A stretch of 64,000 nucleotides of DNA from Devosia oryzisoli. Lineage in GTDB: Bacteria > Pseudomonadota > Alphaproteobacteria > Rhizobiales > Devosiaceae. How positions within the stretch are numbered: the first letter of the stretch is position 1; each line of letters begins with the position of its first letter. The stretch covers positions 248,001 to 312,000 of the forward strand of contig NZ_JACYFU010000001.1 in the NCBI RefSeq assembly GCF_014837245.1, written 5' to 3'. Made by a program: the position numbers and the translations under genes. Below, in pieces: positions 40,708 to 49,992 of this stretch. Under the pieces are notes generated by a model. It was not told where the DNA came from. It saw only the letters and a list, made by a program, of their open reading frames with translations, and did not search any database.

Positions 40708-42342
40708 TTACCGGCGTTCGCCGTTGCAACGCAGCCAGCAATAGCCGAAGGGCGAGAGGGTGATGGGTTCATCCGGCCCGAGCGGGTCGAGCGGCGTGTC
40801 GTCCGTCAGCATGGGCGTCAGGGTGCGGATCGAAGTGTCGTCCAGATGGAAGGACTTGTTGCGATCCGAGAAGTTGTGGGCGGTAAAGACGCGGTTGCCC
40901 CGCCAGGTGCTCTCCAGCACTAGGAGCTCGTCGTCGCCCACATCCACGATGTTGACGCCATCCCAGCCGATTTCCGGCGAGGAGCGGCGGGTCGAGATCA
41001 TGTCCGAGACGGCGTGAAACAGTGAATCCCGGCGGTGCACCTCTGCCGCGGCGTTGACGGTCTTGTAGCTGAACTTGCCCTTGTCGATGACGGGGCGGAT
41101 CAGCTTGTTCGGGTCCGCTGACGAAAAACCGGCATTGGGTTCCTGCGACCACTGCATGGGCGTGCGCACCGCCTCACGCTCCTTGAGCGACTGATCGTCC
41201 CCCATGCCGATCTCGTCACCATACCACAGCACCGGCGTGCCCGGCAGGGACATGAGCAGCGAGAAGGCCAGCTTGAGGCGCCGCTCGTCGCCGTCCAGCA
41301 TGCTGGCGAGCCGGCGGCGAATGCCGCGGTCGTAGATCTGCATCTCCGGCTTCGGTCCGAAGGCGGCAAAGCACTCGGACTTTTCCTGCTCGGTAAGACG
41401 GCCCAGGTCCAGTTCGTCGTGGTTGCGCAGAAAGTTTGCCCACTGGCCCATGCCATTGGGGGCAGGGCGGGCGGCGAGGGCTTGCCGCAGAGGGGCGGCC
41501 GTCTTCTGCGCCAAGGACAGGAAGAGGTGCTGGTTGCCGATGAAGTCGAACACCATGGTCATGCGGTCGCCGGCGTCGAAATAGCTCTGCGCCACGTCGT
41601 AGTCGATGTTGGCTTCCGCCAGCAGCACCGCCTCCGCCTTGCGCCAGGAGAGGAAGTTGTGAATGTCGGTCAGGAAGGAATAGGGGTCGGTCACAGGCTT
41701 GTCGGTCAAGACGCCCCGCGGCTCGATGAGGAAGGGGACGGCATCGACGCGAAAACCGGACACGCCCAGCTCGAGCCAGAACCCCATGATCTTGAGGATT
41801 TCGGCCCGCACCTCGGGGTTGGTCACGTTGAGGTCGGGCTGGAACTGGTAAAAGCGGTGCATGTACCAGGCTTTAGCGGCATTGTCGTATGTCCAGATTC
41901 CCTTCTGGACGCCCGGGAAAACGATCCCGTCCGTGATGTTGTCCGGCTTGTCCTTGCGCCAGACGTACCAGTCCCGGTAGGGCGAATTCGGATCGGATCG
42001 CGCCGACTGGAACCAGGGGTGCTGGTCCGATGTGTGGTTGACCACCAGATCGACAATGACGCGCATGCCGCGGTCCTTTGCCGCCTGCATGAACTCGACG
42101 AAGTCGCCCAGATTTCCAAGCTGCGGATCGACCGCGTAGTAGTCCGCGATGTCGTAGCCATTGTCCTTGCGCGGGGAGGGATAGAACGGGTTGAGCCAGA
42201 TGCAGGTGACGCCCAGCCGCTCCAGATGGTCGAGCCGGTCCGCCAGCCCGGCAAAATCGCCCACGCCGTCCCCATTGGCATCCATGAAGCTTTTCACGTC
42301 GACGCAGTAGACGACGGCGTTGCGGTACCAGAGATTGGCCAT
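40708..42342 (-). CDS. GH13 alpha-amylase family enzyme, trehalose-synthase (TreS)-like
   Basis: This 544-residue enzyme begins NLWYRNAVVYCVDVKSFMDA and contains IWLNPFYPSPRKDNGYDIAD, DLVVNHTSDQHPWFQ, the nucleophile in VSGFRVDAVPFL, the acid/base Glu in AVLLAEANIDY and the third acid in RNHDELDLGRL. These match the TreS-like GH13 group, which rearranges maltose into trehalose or transfers glucosyl units. It lacks a fused maltokinase domain. The actual substrate is not certain; alpha-glucosidase activity is the alternative. An EcfG-type promoter precedes it, and trehalose is a common stress protectant. Confidence 0.88.
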   Translation of the reverse strand: MANLWYRNAVVYCVDVKSFMDANGDGVGDFAGLADRLDHLERLGVTCIWLNPFYPSPRKDNGYDIADYYAVDPQLGNLGDFVEFMQAAKDRGMRVIVDLVVNHTSDQHPWFQSARSDPNSPYRDWYVWRKDKPDNITDGIVFPGVQKGIWTYDNAAKAWYMHRFYQFQPDLNVTNPEVRAEILKIMGFWLELGVSGFRVDAVPFLIEPRGVLTDKPVTDPYSFLTDIHNFLSWRKAEAVLLAEANIDYDVAQSYFDAGDRMTMVFDFIGNQHLFLSLAQKTAAPLRQALAARPAPNGMGQWANFLRNHDELDLGRLTEQEKSECFAAFGPKPEMQIYDRGIRRRLASMLDGDERRLKLAFSLLMSLPGTPVLWYGDEIGMGDDQSLKEREAVRTPMQWSQEPNAGFSSADPNKLIRPVIDKGKFSYKTVNAAAEVHRRDSLFHAVSDMISTRRSSPEIGWDGVNIVDVGDDELLVLESTWRGNRVFTAHNFSDRNKSFHLDDTSIRTLTPMLTDDTPLDPLGPDEPITLSPFGYCWLRCNGERR

Positions 42343-42369
42343 TCTCGCTCCTCTTGATGACCAGTCCGC

Positions 42370-42395
42370 AACGGCAGGGCGCGCGACGTCGTTCC
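42370..42395 (-). promoter_or_regulatory. EcfG-type promoter upstream of the TreS-like gene
   Basis: On the minus strand, GGAAC (42395-42391) and CGTT (42373-42370) are 17 bases apart, a perfect EcfG consensus match. The predicted transcription start lies about 20 bp before the ATG at 42342. This places the enzyme in the general stress regulon, as is known for trehalose genes in other alphaproteobacteria. Confidence 0.6.
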
Positions 42396-42509
42396 CGGCC
42401 GCGCGTCACCGGTGCGGCATTGCACCGTCGGGGCAGGGCGTTGCCCCGGTCGGGCGCATGCCCTACATAAGCGCCAATTCTCCGAACACCCCGAAGAGGT
42501 CACTCGCAT

Positions 42510-44165
<1,656 letters not shown>

Positions 44166-44170
44166 GAGAC

Positions 44171-44204
44171 AAAGGGGCGCGACAGGTTCGTGCCCCTTTT
44201 TTTT
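44171..44204 (+). terminator. Intrinsic terminator of ettA
   Basis: AAAGGGGC pairs with GCCCCTTT around a GCGACAGGTTCGT loop and runs into an eight-base T-tract. It lies directly after the ettA stop. Confidence 0.9.
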
Positions 44205-44362
44205 GTCCCGATCACCTCACCACGTTGCTTGGAAAGATGTTCTCGCAGCAAATCCTGATGCGGCAAGCATTTTCCCGTCCGGTCCCGCTTATGGCAGCCC
44301 AGTCCTCGCGGCAACACGCCAACCGCTGTAGCTTCACGCCAGATTATTTTCCGGAGTTTGCC

Positions 44363-45274
44363 ATGCGTTTCGCATCATTCGTTGCCGCCGCCGGCTTTGC
44401 CATTGCGGCGCCCGTGGTGGCCCATGCCGCCGACGTCACGCCGCTCGTCACTGCTGAGTGGCTGAAAGCCCATGCGGGCGACGAGAACGTCAAGATCATC
44501 GACATTCGCGACGACATCGACGGCACCGATCTGGGCGACAAGCCCTATGTCGCCAATGCCGTTGTGGCGCCCTATGGCTCCTATGGCTGGCGCACCGAAG
44601 TGCAGGGTGTCCCGGGCCAGATTCCGCCGCCCGAGCAGATCGGCAAGCTGATCGGCGATCTCGGCATCGACGGCGACGATCATGTCGTCATCGTGCCCTG
44701 GGGCACGGATTCGTCCGAATTCGGTGGCGCGACGCGCGTCTACTGGACCTTCAAGTATCTCGGCCACGACGACGTCTCCATCCTCGATGGCGGCTGGCGC
44801 CAGTACGACGCAGTTGGTGGCGAGCGCGTTGCCGAGCCGGTCCAGCCTGTGGCGGCCGAGTTCCCTGTCAGTGTCCGCCCCGAGCTGCGCGCGACGACTG
44901 CCGACGTGGAAGCTGCGCTCAAGGACGGCACCAAGCTGATCGACGGCCGGCCGGAAGAACAGTTCCTCGGCCAGTCCAAGAGCCCGGTGGTTGCGTCCCT
45001 CGGCACCATTCCCGGCGCCGTGAACCTTCCCAATTCCAAGTTCTACAGCGCCGACTACGCCAGCTTCGCCACGCCCGAGACCATCGCGTCGCTGGCCAAG
45101 GGCGCCGGGCTCGAGGATGACCAGAAGAACATCATCTTCTGCAACACCGGGCACTGGGCTTCCGTGGTCTGGTTCGGCCTTCATGAGGTCGCCGGCAACA
45201 AGAACGCCGCCATGTATGACGGCTCCATGGCCGAATGGACGGCTGATCCGTCCCGCCCTGTCCAGACACCCTGA
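44363..45274 (+). CDS. Periplasmic rhodanese-type sulfurtransferase
   Basis: This 303-residue exported sulfurtransferase has a signal peptide (MRFASFVAAAGFAIAAPVVA to HA) and two rhodanese domains. Domain 1 (about 30-150) has KIIDIRDDIDGTDLGDKPYV. Domain 2 (about 165-300) has KLIDGRPEEQFLG and the catalytic Cys260 in IIFCNTGHWASVVWFGLHE. The enzyme would move sulfane sulfur from thiosulfate or a similar donor in the periplasm. I start at ATG 44363 because the long in-frame upstream extension overlaps ettA and its terminator. A YeeE/YedE transporter follows, so the two may handle the same sulfur compound. Confidence 0.9.
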   Translation: MRFASFVAAAGFAIAAPVVAHAADVTPLVTAEWLKAHAGDENVKIIDIRDDIDGTDLGDKPYVANAVVAPYGSYGWRTEVQGVPGQIPPPEQIGKLIGDLGIDGDDHVVIVPWGTDSSEFGGATRVYWTFKYLGHDDVSILDGGWRQYDAVGGERVAEPVQPVAAEFPVSVRPELRATTADVEAALKDGTKLIDGRPEEQFLGQSKSPVVASLGTIPGAVNLPNSKFYSADYASFATPETIASLAKGAGLEDDQKNIIFCNTGHWASVVWFGLHEVAGNKNAAMYDGSMAEWTADPSRPVQTP

Positions 45275-45286
45275 CGCTATCATCCA

Positions 45287-45375
45287 GGCGGCAGGTCATC
45301 TGCCGCCGTCGAGTTGATCGAGGCTTCTGGTCCTGACACTGGATGTTGCGCTTTATCGGCGCAGCATCCAGTGTC
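45287..45375 (+). promoter_or_regulatory. Two hairpins between rhodanese and YeeE genes
   Basis: GGCGGCAG/CTGCCGCC (45287-45307) and GACACTGGATG/CATCCAGTGTC (45335-45345 with 45365-45375) are perfect stems of 8 and 11 bp. Neither has a T-run. They fill most of the 128-bp gap and could act as a processing or attenuation element that sets the ratio of the two gene products. Confidence 0.5.
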
Positions 45376-45402
45376 GTTCCAAGCACCACAGTTTTCGGAA
45401 TC

Positions 45403-46617
45403 ATGAGCGATATTTCCCTAGCCGCACCCAAATACCTGCCGCCCGTCACGCGCGATAAGGGCCCGTTTGCCGTGGCCGCAGTCGTTCTTGTTCTGGGATT
45501 CCTGGCCATCACCATGCTGGTCGACCTCCGGCAGGGCGCGCTGTTTCTCATCGGCGGCGCCTTGGGCGCGACGCTCTATCACGGCTCGTTCGGCTTTACC
45601 GGCGGCTGGCGCCGCATGGTGGTCGAGAAGCGTGGTCGTGCCATGCGCGCGCAGATGTTGATGATCGGCGTTGCGGCCTTGGCCATGATCCCGCTCGTTG
45701 CGGCCGGCTCCGTTGGTGGCCAGGGGATCGTGGGCGCCGCCGCGCCGGTCGGTGTGTCCGTTCTCTTCGGCGCGGCCCTCTTCGGCTTGGGCATGCAGAT
45801 GGGCGGCGGTTGTGGGTCCGGCACCCTTTTCACCGTTGGCGGTGGGTCGGCCCGCATGCTGGTGACGCTGGTGTTCTTCATCATCGGCGCCCTGGTCGGC
45901 ACGGCGCACCTGCCGTTCTGGCTGGCGCAGCCGTCGCTGCCGGCGATCAGCCTGGGGGCCGAGTTCGGCATTGCCGGGGCGATCGCCGTGACCATCACCG
46001 GGCTGGCGCTGGTGGCGCTGGTGACGGCGCTTATCGAGCGCAAGGTGCACGGCAACCTCGAATCTGAACCCGTCCCCGCGCGGCCCGGCTGGAGCTGGCT
46101 CTGGCTCGGTCCGTGGCCCTTGGTGGGCGCGGGGCTACTGCTTGCGCTTCTCAATGTCGCGACCCTGTTGGTCGCCGGGCACCCCTGGTCGATCACCTAC
46201 GGGTTCGGTCTCTGGGGCGCCAAAATCGCGTCGGCCATCGGCGTGCCGGTAGCTGGCTGGGAATTCTGGACCTGGCCGGCACAGGCGCAGGCGCTCCAGT
46301 CGAGCGTGCTGCTCGATACCGTGTCGGTCATGGATTTCGGCCTCGTGCTCGGCGCCGCCCTGGCAGCCGCAATCGCCGGCAAGTTCGCACCCAAGGCCAA
46401 GCTGCCGCTCGGCTCGCTGCTGGCGGCCATCTTCGGTGGCCTGCTGATGGGCTATGGCGCGCGGCTCTCCTTCGGCTGCAATATCGGCGCCCTGTTCTCC
46501 GGAATCGCCACCGGGAGCGTGCATGGCTGGCTGTGGTTCGCGGCCGCCTTTGTCGGATCCTATGCCGGCGTCTGGCTGCGGCCCGTGTTCGGTCTCGACG
46601 GGCTGGTGCGCAAATGA
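45403..46617 (+). CDS. YeeE/YedE (TsuA-like) sulfur-compound transporter
   Basis: This 404-residue membrane protein has about nine to ten hydrophobic segments and the conserved cysteines of the YeeE/YedE family: MQMGGGCGSGTLFTVGGGSA (about residue 140) and RLSFGCNIGALFSGIATGSV (about 360). In TsuA, cysteines at equivalent places pass thiosulfate through the membrane. The partner rhodanese upstream supports uptake of thiosulfate or another sulfane-sulfur donor. I use ATG 45403 (MSDISLAAPKYLPP); the earlier in-frame ATG lies inside the hairpin region. It overlaps the next gene by four bases. Confidence 0.9.
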   Translation: MSDISLAAPKYLPPVTRDKGPFAVAAVVLVLGFLAITMLVDLRQGALFLIGGALGATLYHGSFGFTGGWRRMVVEKRGRAMRAQMLMIGVAALAMIPLVAAGSVGGQGIVGAAAPVGVSVLFGAALFGLGMQMGGGCGSGTLFTVGGGSARMLVTLVFFIIGALVGTAHLPFWLAQPSLPAISLGAEFGIAGAIAVTITGLALVALVTALIERKVHGNLESEPVPARPGWSWLWLGPWPLVGAGLLLALLNVATLLVAGHPWSITYGFGLWGAKIASAIGVPVAGWEFWTWPAQAQALQSSVLLDTVSVMDFGLVLGAALAAAIAGKFAPKAKLPLGSLLAAIFGGLLMGYGARLSFGCNIGALFSGIATGSVHGWLWFAAAFVGSYAGVWLRPVFGLDGLVRK

Positions 46618-47033
46618 GCGGTCGCAACACGATTCTGTTCGGCGCCGCGCTGGCGGTCTCCACGGCCGCCATTGTCTACGACACCATCAGCCACCCGGTG
46701 CCGCCGCGCCCCGTGGCGATGGCCAGTTCGGGCACTTCTGGGGCGGCGCCTTGTGCGGCCGGCGCTGCGCCCTGTGCGGCCGGTGCAGTCGCGCCATGCG
46801 CTGCCGGTGCACCGGTGACGCCCACTGCGCCTTGCGCGGCCGGTGCTCCTGCCCTCAAGGCCGCGCCGCCCCCGCCGGCGGCTCCTCCCGCCGATACGGC
46901 AAAGAAAGCGCCGCCCCCTCCACCGGCAGCGCCACCGGCCCAGCAGGCCCCCAAGAAGGCTCCTCCGGCGCCTCCCTTGGCCAAGCCACAAGGGCAAGAG
47001 GCTCCAGATCTGGTTCCCGAGACGCAGGGATGA
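46614..47033 (+). CDS. Membrane-anchored Cys-repeat, Pro/Ala-rich protein
   Basis: This 139-residue protein has an N-terminal hydrophobic segment (NTILFGAALAVSTAAIVYDT, residues 4-23). It is followed by four PCAAGA repeats (each with one cysteine, about residues 44-78) and a long Pro/Ala/Lys-rich tail (PPPPAAPPADTAKKAPPPPP type). Its ATG overlaps the YeeE stop, and its own stop overlaps the next ATG, so it is translationally embedded in the sulfur locus. The cysteines would face the periplasm if the anchor is uncleaved. I know no named family; a role in binding sulfur or metal is speculation. Confidence 0.72.
   Translation: MSGRNTILFGAALAVSTAAIVYDTISHPVPPRPVAMASSGTSGAAPCAAGAAPCAAGAVAPCAAGAPVTPTAPCAAGAPALKAAPPPPAAPPADTAKKAPPPPPAAPPAQQAPKKAPPAPPLAKPQGQEAPDLVPETQG
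46744..46855 (+). repeat. Short in-frame tandem repeats encoding PCAAGA
   Basis: Four copies of a GCGCCTTGTGCGGCCGGTGC-like unit occur with variable spacing. Synonymous differences between copies (TGT/TGC, GCG/GCT) with the amino acids kept suggest the peptide repeat is maintained by selection. Confidence 0.6.
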
Positions 47034-47722
47034 GTGGCACCGCCCGCGCCCAGGCCCTGGCGGAGATGGCCTTTTGCGAAGATGTCCTCGCCAAGGGCGG
47101 GCTCAGCGTGGTCACGGCCACACTGGCCGGCGTTGACCAGATCGGGGCGTGGGAACACTACCCCGCGGCCGATGTCTATGATCCGGTCAGCGGTGGCCAG
47201 TGGTACTACCATTGCCACCCTGCAGAGGAGGGGTCCGCGGAACACGGCCATTTCCACTGCTTCGTCCGTCCCGATGGTCCCGATGGCCCGATCCACCACC
47301 TCCTGGCGATCGGGGTGGATGCGCAGGGCAAGCTGTTGCGCCTGTTCACCGTCAACCACTGGGTGGTGGGCGACGACTGGATCGACGCGGAGGCGACGAT
47401 TCCTCTGCTGGCGCGGTTCGACATGCAGATGCCGGTGCCGTCTTACCTCGTCAATCGCTGGCTCACGGGCGTCTTTGGGGCTTATGATGCAGAGATCGCG
47501 GGTTTGATCCGGGCCCGGGACGAGGCGCTTGCCGAACGGGGGGCAGCGCTGCACCTGCGGTGCGTGAAGACCGGAACCTTGAAGTTCTTTCCGAATTGTA
47601 CATTAAGTCTGTCGGCGAAGCATAGTCGCGCGCACGTGGAACTTTCACGCGCGGCTGACGTTGCTGGCTGGCGGGGTGTGTTAGGGACCCGCCGTATTGG
47701 GGGTCTAGTGCATAATGGCTGA
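47030..47722 (+). CDS. Uncharacterised protein (DUF6969-like)
   Basis: This 230-residue soluble protein has a His/Trp/Tyr-rich core: WEHYPAADVYDPVSGGQWYY, HCHPAEEGSAEHGHFHCFVR, GPIHHLLAIGVDAQGKLLRL and FTVNHWVVGDDW. The clustered His residues suggest metal or cofactor binding. It resembles a domain I associate with DUF6969, but this is from memory and function is unknown. The start ATG overlaps the previous stop. The last ~45 residues (after RCVKTGTLKFF) look unlike the domain and overlap a promoter region, so they may be non-conserved read-through. Confidence 0.72.
   Translation: MSGTARAQALAEMAFCEDVLAKGGLSVVTATLAGVDQIGAWEHYPAADVYDPVSGGQWYYHCHPAEEGSAEHGHFHCFVRPDGPDGPIHHLLAIGVDAQGKLLRLFTVNHWVVGDDWIDAEATIPLLARFDMQMPVPSYLVNRWLTGVFGAYDAEIAGLIRARDEALAERGAALHLRCVKTGTLKFFPNCTLSLSAKHSRAHVELSRAADVAGWRGVLGTRRIGGLVHNG
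47638..47662 (+). promoter_or_regulatory. EcfG-type promoter upstream of the HWE kinase
   Basis: GGAAC (47638-47642) and CGTT (47659-47662) are 16 bases apart, a perfect consensus match. It ends 52 bp before the kinase start, inside the 3' end of the preceding gene. HWE kinases often take part in the general stress response, and control by the same sigma factor would be feedback. Confidence 0.6.
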
Positions 47723-49157
47723 GGTGGATTTCGCGCAGGTCTTTCAGGCGCTCCCCAGCCCATTCATGATCCTCGATCGCGAATTTCGGTACGTTGCGGC
47801 CAATCCAGCCTATTTGGCCACCACCGGCCGGACGATGGACGAGCTGCGCGGCGAGAACATTTTCGGTAAGTTTCCCAACCGCGGGGAGAGTGGCCGGCGC
47901 TTGCAGGAATCATTCGAGCGCGTGCTGGCGACAGGCGAACCCGATACGCTGGCTTATCTGGCCTACCCCATCCCCGATGCCGATGGCCGGATGACCAATC
48001 GCTATTGGACCGCGGTTCACGTCCCGCTCTTTGGCGCGGACGGGACGGTCGAATTCGTGATGCAGAATACGGTGGATGTGACCGAATATGCGCGTCTGCG
48101 CGAAGCGGCCACCTTGCCCTTCACGTCCTTGTCTGCCGAAACCTCCCTGATCGAGCGCACACGGGAGGCCGCAGAGGCCAGCGCCAATTTCCGGCGTCTC
48201 TTCCAGCAGGCGCCGGCGTTCTTTGCTGTCCTCTCGGGGCCCACGCATATTTTCACCTTCGCTTCGGACAGCTATCTTCGGCTGGTCGGGAACCGCGAGG
48301 TGGTGGGGCAGACAGTCGCGGAAGCGCTGCCCGAGGTCATCGACCAGGGCTTTATCGAGCTTCTCGATCGAGTGTTCCATGAGGGGTACGCCCATTCCCA
48401 GGAAAGCGCCCGTGTCATGCTGGCGCGTACGGCGGGCAGGCCGCCCGAGGAAACCTTCCTCGATTTCTCCTATCACCCCATCCGCGACCCGTCGGGCGAA
48501 ATCACCGGCGTCTTTGTCCAGGGCATGGACCGCACCGAGTCGGTGCGGTTCGCGCAGCGTCAACGCCTTCTGATCGATGAGCTCAACCACCGCGTGAAGA
48601 ATACCCTGGCCACGGTGCAGTCCATCGCCAGCCAGAGCTTCCGATCCACCAGTGATGTCGCCGCCGCCAAGCGCGCCTTCGAGGCCCGGCTGGTGGCTTT
48701 GTCACAGGCCCACAACATGCTCAGTGACCGGCAGTGGCACGACACCGAAATGGACCGCCTGGTGTGCCAGGAACTCAGCATCTTCGATCCGCGGCAAGTC
48801 CGCTCTTCCGGGCCGAGCCTGCGGGTGAATGCCAAGGCCACCGTGGCGCTGGCCCTCCTCATCCATGAACTGGCGACCAATGCCGCCAGGCACGGGTCAT
48901 TGTCCAATCCCGAAGGCTCTCTTGCGGTGGAGTGGGGCGAGGACGCGCAGGGCAATCTCGTCATCGACTGGATCGAACGGGGCGGCCCGCCGGCCCGGGA
49001 ACCGCAAAAGCACGGCTTCGGCTCGCGCCTCCTGCACACCGTCGTCACGGGGGAACTCGGCGGCAAATTGCAGACCCGCTTCGAGGATGAGGGGTTTGCC
49101 GCCCACATCGTCTTGCCATCCGGAGCCTATATTGCGCAGGAGAACAGCCTTGTCTGA
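47715..49157 (+). CDS. HWE/HisKA_2-type PAS sensor histidine kinase
   Basis: This 480-residue cytoplasmic kinase has no membrane segment. PAS 1 (about 8-130) begins QALPSPFMILDREFRYVAAN. PAS 2 (about 155-275) contains PAFFAVLSGPTHIFTFASDS. The phosphorylated His292 lies in ELNHRVKNTLATVQSIASQS, the H-box of HWE/HisKA_2 kinases. The ATP-binding domain has LALLIHELATNAARHGSLS and HGFGSRLLHTVV. It overlaps the response regulator start by eight bases, so the two form a pair. The signal, perhaps light or redox, is unknown; no LOV cysteine motif (NCRFL) is seen. Confidence 0.93.
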   Translation: MAEVDFAQVFQALPSPFMILDREFRYVAANPAYLATTGRTMDELRGENIFGKFPNRGESGRRLQESFERVLATGEPDTLAYLAYPIPDADGRMTNRYWTAVHVPLFGADGTVEFVMQNTVDVTEYARLREAATLPFTSLSAETSLIERTREAAEASANFRRLFQQAPAFFAVLSGPTHIFTFASDSYLRLVGNREVVGQTVAEALPEVIDQGFIELLDRVFHEGYAHSQESARVMLARTAGRPPEETFLDFSYHPIRDPSGEITGVFVQGMDRTESVRFAQRQRLLIDELNHRVKNTLATVQSIASQSFRSTSDVAAAKRAFEARLVALSQAHNMLSDRQWHDTEMDRLVCQELSIFDPRQVRSSGPSLRVNAKATVALALLIHELATNAARHGSLSNPEGSLAVEWGEDAQGNLVIDWIERGGPPAREPQKHGFGSRLLHTVVTGELGGKLQTRFEDEGFAAHIVLPSGAYIAQENSLV

Positions 49158-49530
49158 GCCCGGAAGCCGCCGGATACTGGTTGTCGAGGACGAGACGCTG
49201 GTCCTGTTCAACCTCGAGGACATCCTGTCCGATCTGGGGTGGGAAATCGTCGGCGTCGCCATGCGGCTCGAGGAAGCACGGCGTCTGGCCGAGACGGCCG
49301 TCCGGCCCGACGTGGCCATCCTGGACGTCAATATCGGTGGCGGCCTGGTATTCCCGGCCGCCGAAATTCTCGTGCAACGTGGCGTGCCTGTGGTGTTCGC
49401 GACCGGATATGGGCGCGATGGCCTGCCACCGGAATGGCAGGACCGGGAAGTGATCGTGAAGCCCTATACGCAGGCCGACGTGGAACGTGTCCTGCAGCCC
49501 TATTCCCAGCAGGCGTGTGCCGCCGGCTGA
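49150..49530 (+). CDS. Single-domain response regulator
   Basis: This 126-residue receiver domain has no output domain. It shows RRILVVEDETLVLFNLEDIL (acidic pocket D14), the phospho-acceptor D59 in PDVAILDVNIGGG and Lys104 in VIVKPYTQADVE. It starts at TTG 49150, overlapping the kinase end. Single-domain regulators coupled to HWE kinases often relay or drain phosphate in alphaproteobacterial stress signalling. It probably accepts phosphate from the kinase just upstream. Confidence 0.9.
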   Translation: MSEPGSRRILVVEDETLVLFNLEDILSDLGWEIVGVAMRLEEARRLAETAVRPDVAILDVNIGGGLVFPAAEILVQRGVPVVFATGYGRDGLPPEWQDREVIVKPYTQADVERVLQPYSQQACAAG

Positions 49531-49653
49531 ACCGCTGCCCTCCCTTTACGATCTTCTCCGATGGTAGGGAAAACCCATTGGGTTTGCTGGCCTTTGTGCT
49601 CTATTGTGCGCCAGAGGGCGATGGCCCACGACTTGGTGCATTTGGGGGATTGA

Positions 49654-49992
49654 ATGAAGACGATGCTGACGGGGGCGGTGCTGCTGGGCGGCCTTGCCCT
49701 CGCCGTTCCGGCGGCCGCCGCGCCGGGACAGTGTTTCCTCACCGGCTATGGCGCGTTTCCCTGTGACGTATCGGCCGATGGTGGCGGGCTGACCTTCCCC
49801 TTGCCCGATGGCAATGTCTTCGCTTTTGTGCTTGTCGCGGTGGACGAGGGTGTCGGCTATCGCGTCGCCGCCGACGCACAGCCGGGGCAGGCGCCCAAGG
49901 TGTTGGGGACCTTCCGCCCGGTGACCGGTGAAGACGGCTGCTGGCAGGCGGACCGCGACGAAATTCGGTTCTGCGCGGCGGTAGAACAGTGA
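49654..49992 (+). CDS. Secreted small hypothetical protein
   Basis: This 112-residue protein has a signal peptide (MKTMLTGAVLLGGLALAVPA to AAA) and four cysteines in the mature part (GQCFLTGYGAFPCDV; DGCWQADRDEIRFCAA), which could make two disulfides. The rest looks like a small beta domain. I do not recognise a family. Its TGA overlaps the GTG of the hydrolase gene. Confidence 0.75.
   Translation: MKTMLTGAVLLGGLALAVPAAAAPGQCFLTGYGAFPCDVSADGGGLTFPLPDGNVFAFVLVAVDEGVGYRVAADAQPGQAPKVLGTFRPVTGEDGCWQADRDEIRFCAAVEQ

Noticed and set aside
40460-40741. Minus-strand 93-codon ORF between the frameshifted gene and the GH13 gene
   Set aside because: It reads through the terminator hairpin at 40487-40523 and overlaps the upstream gene end. 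No ribosome-binding site is evident, and the shorter 69-codon version has no recognisable feature.
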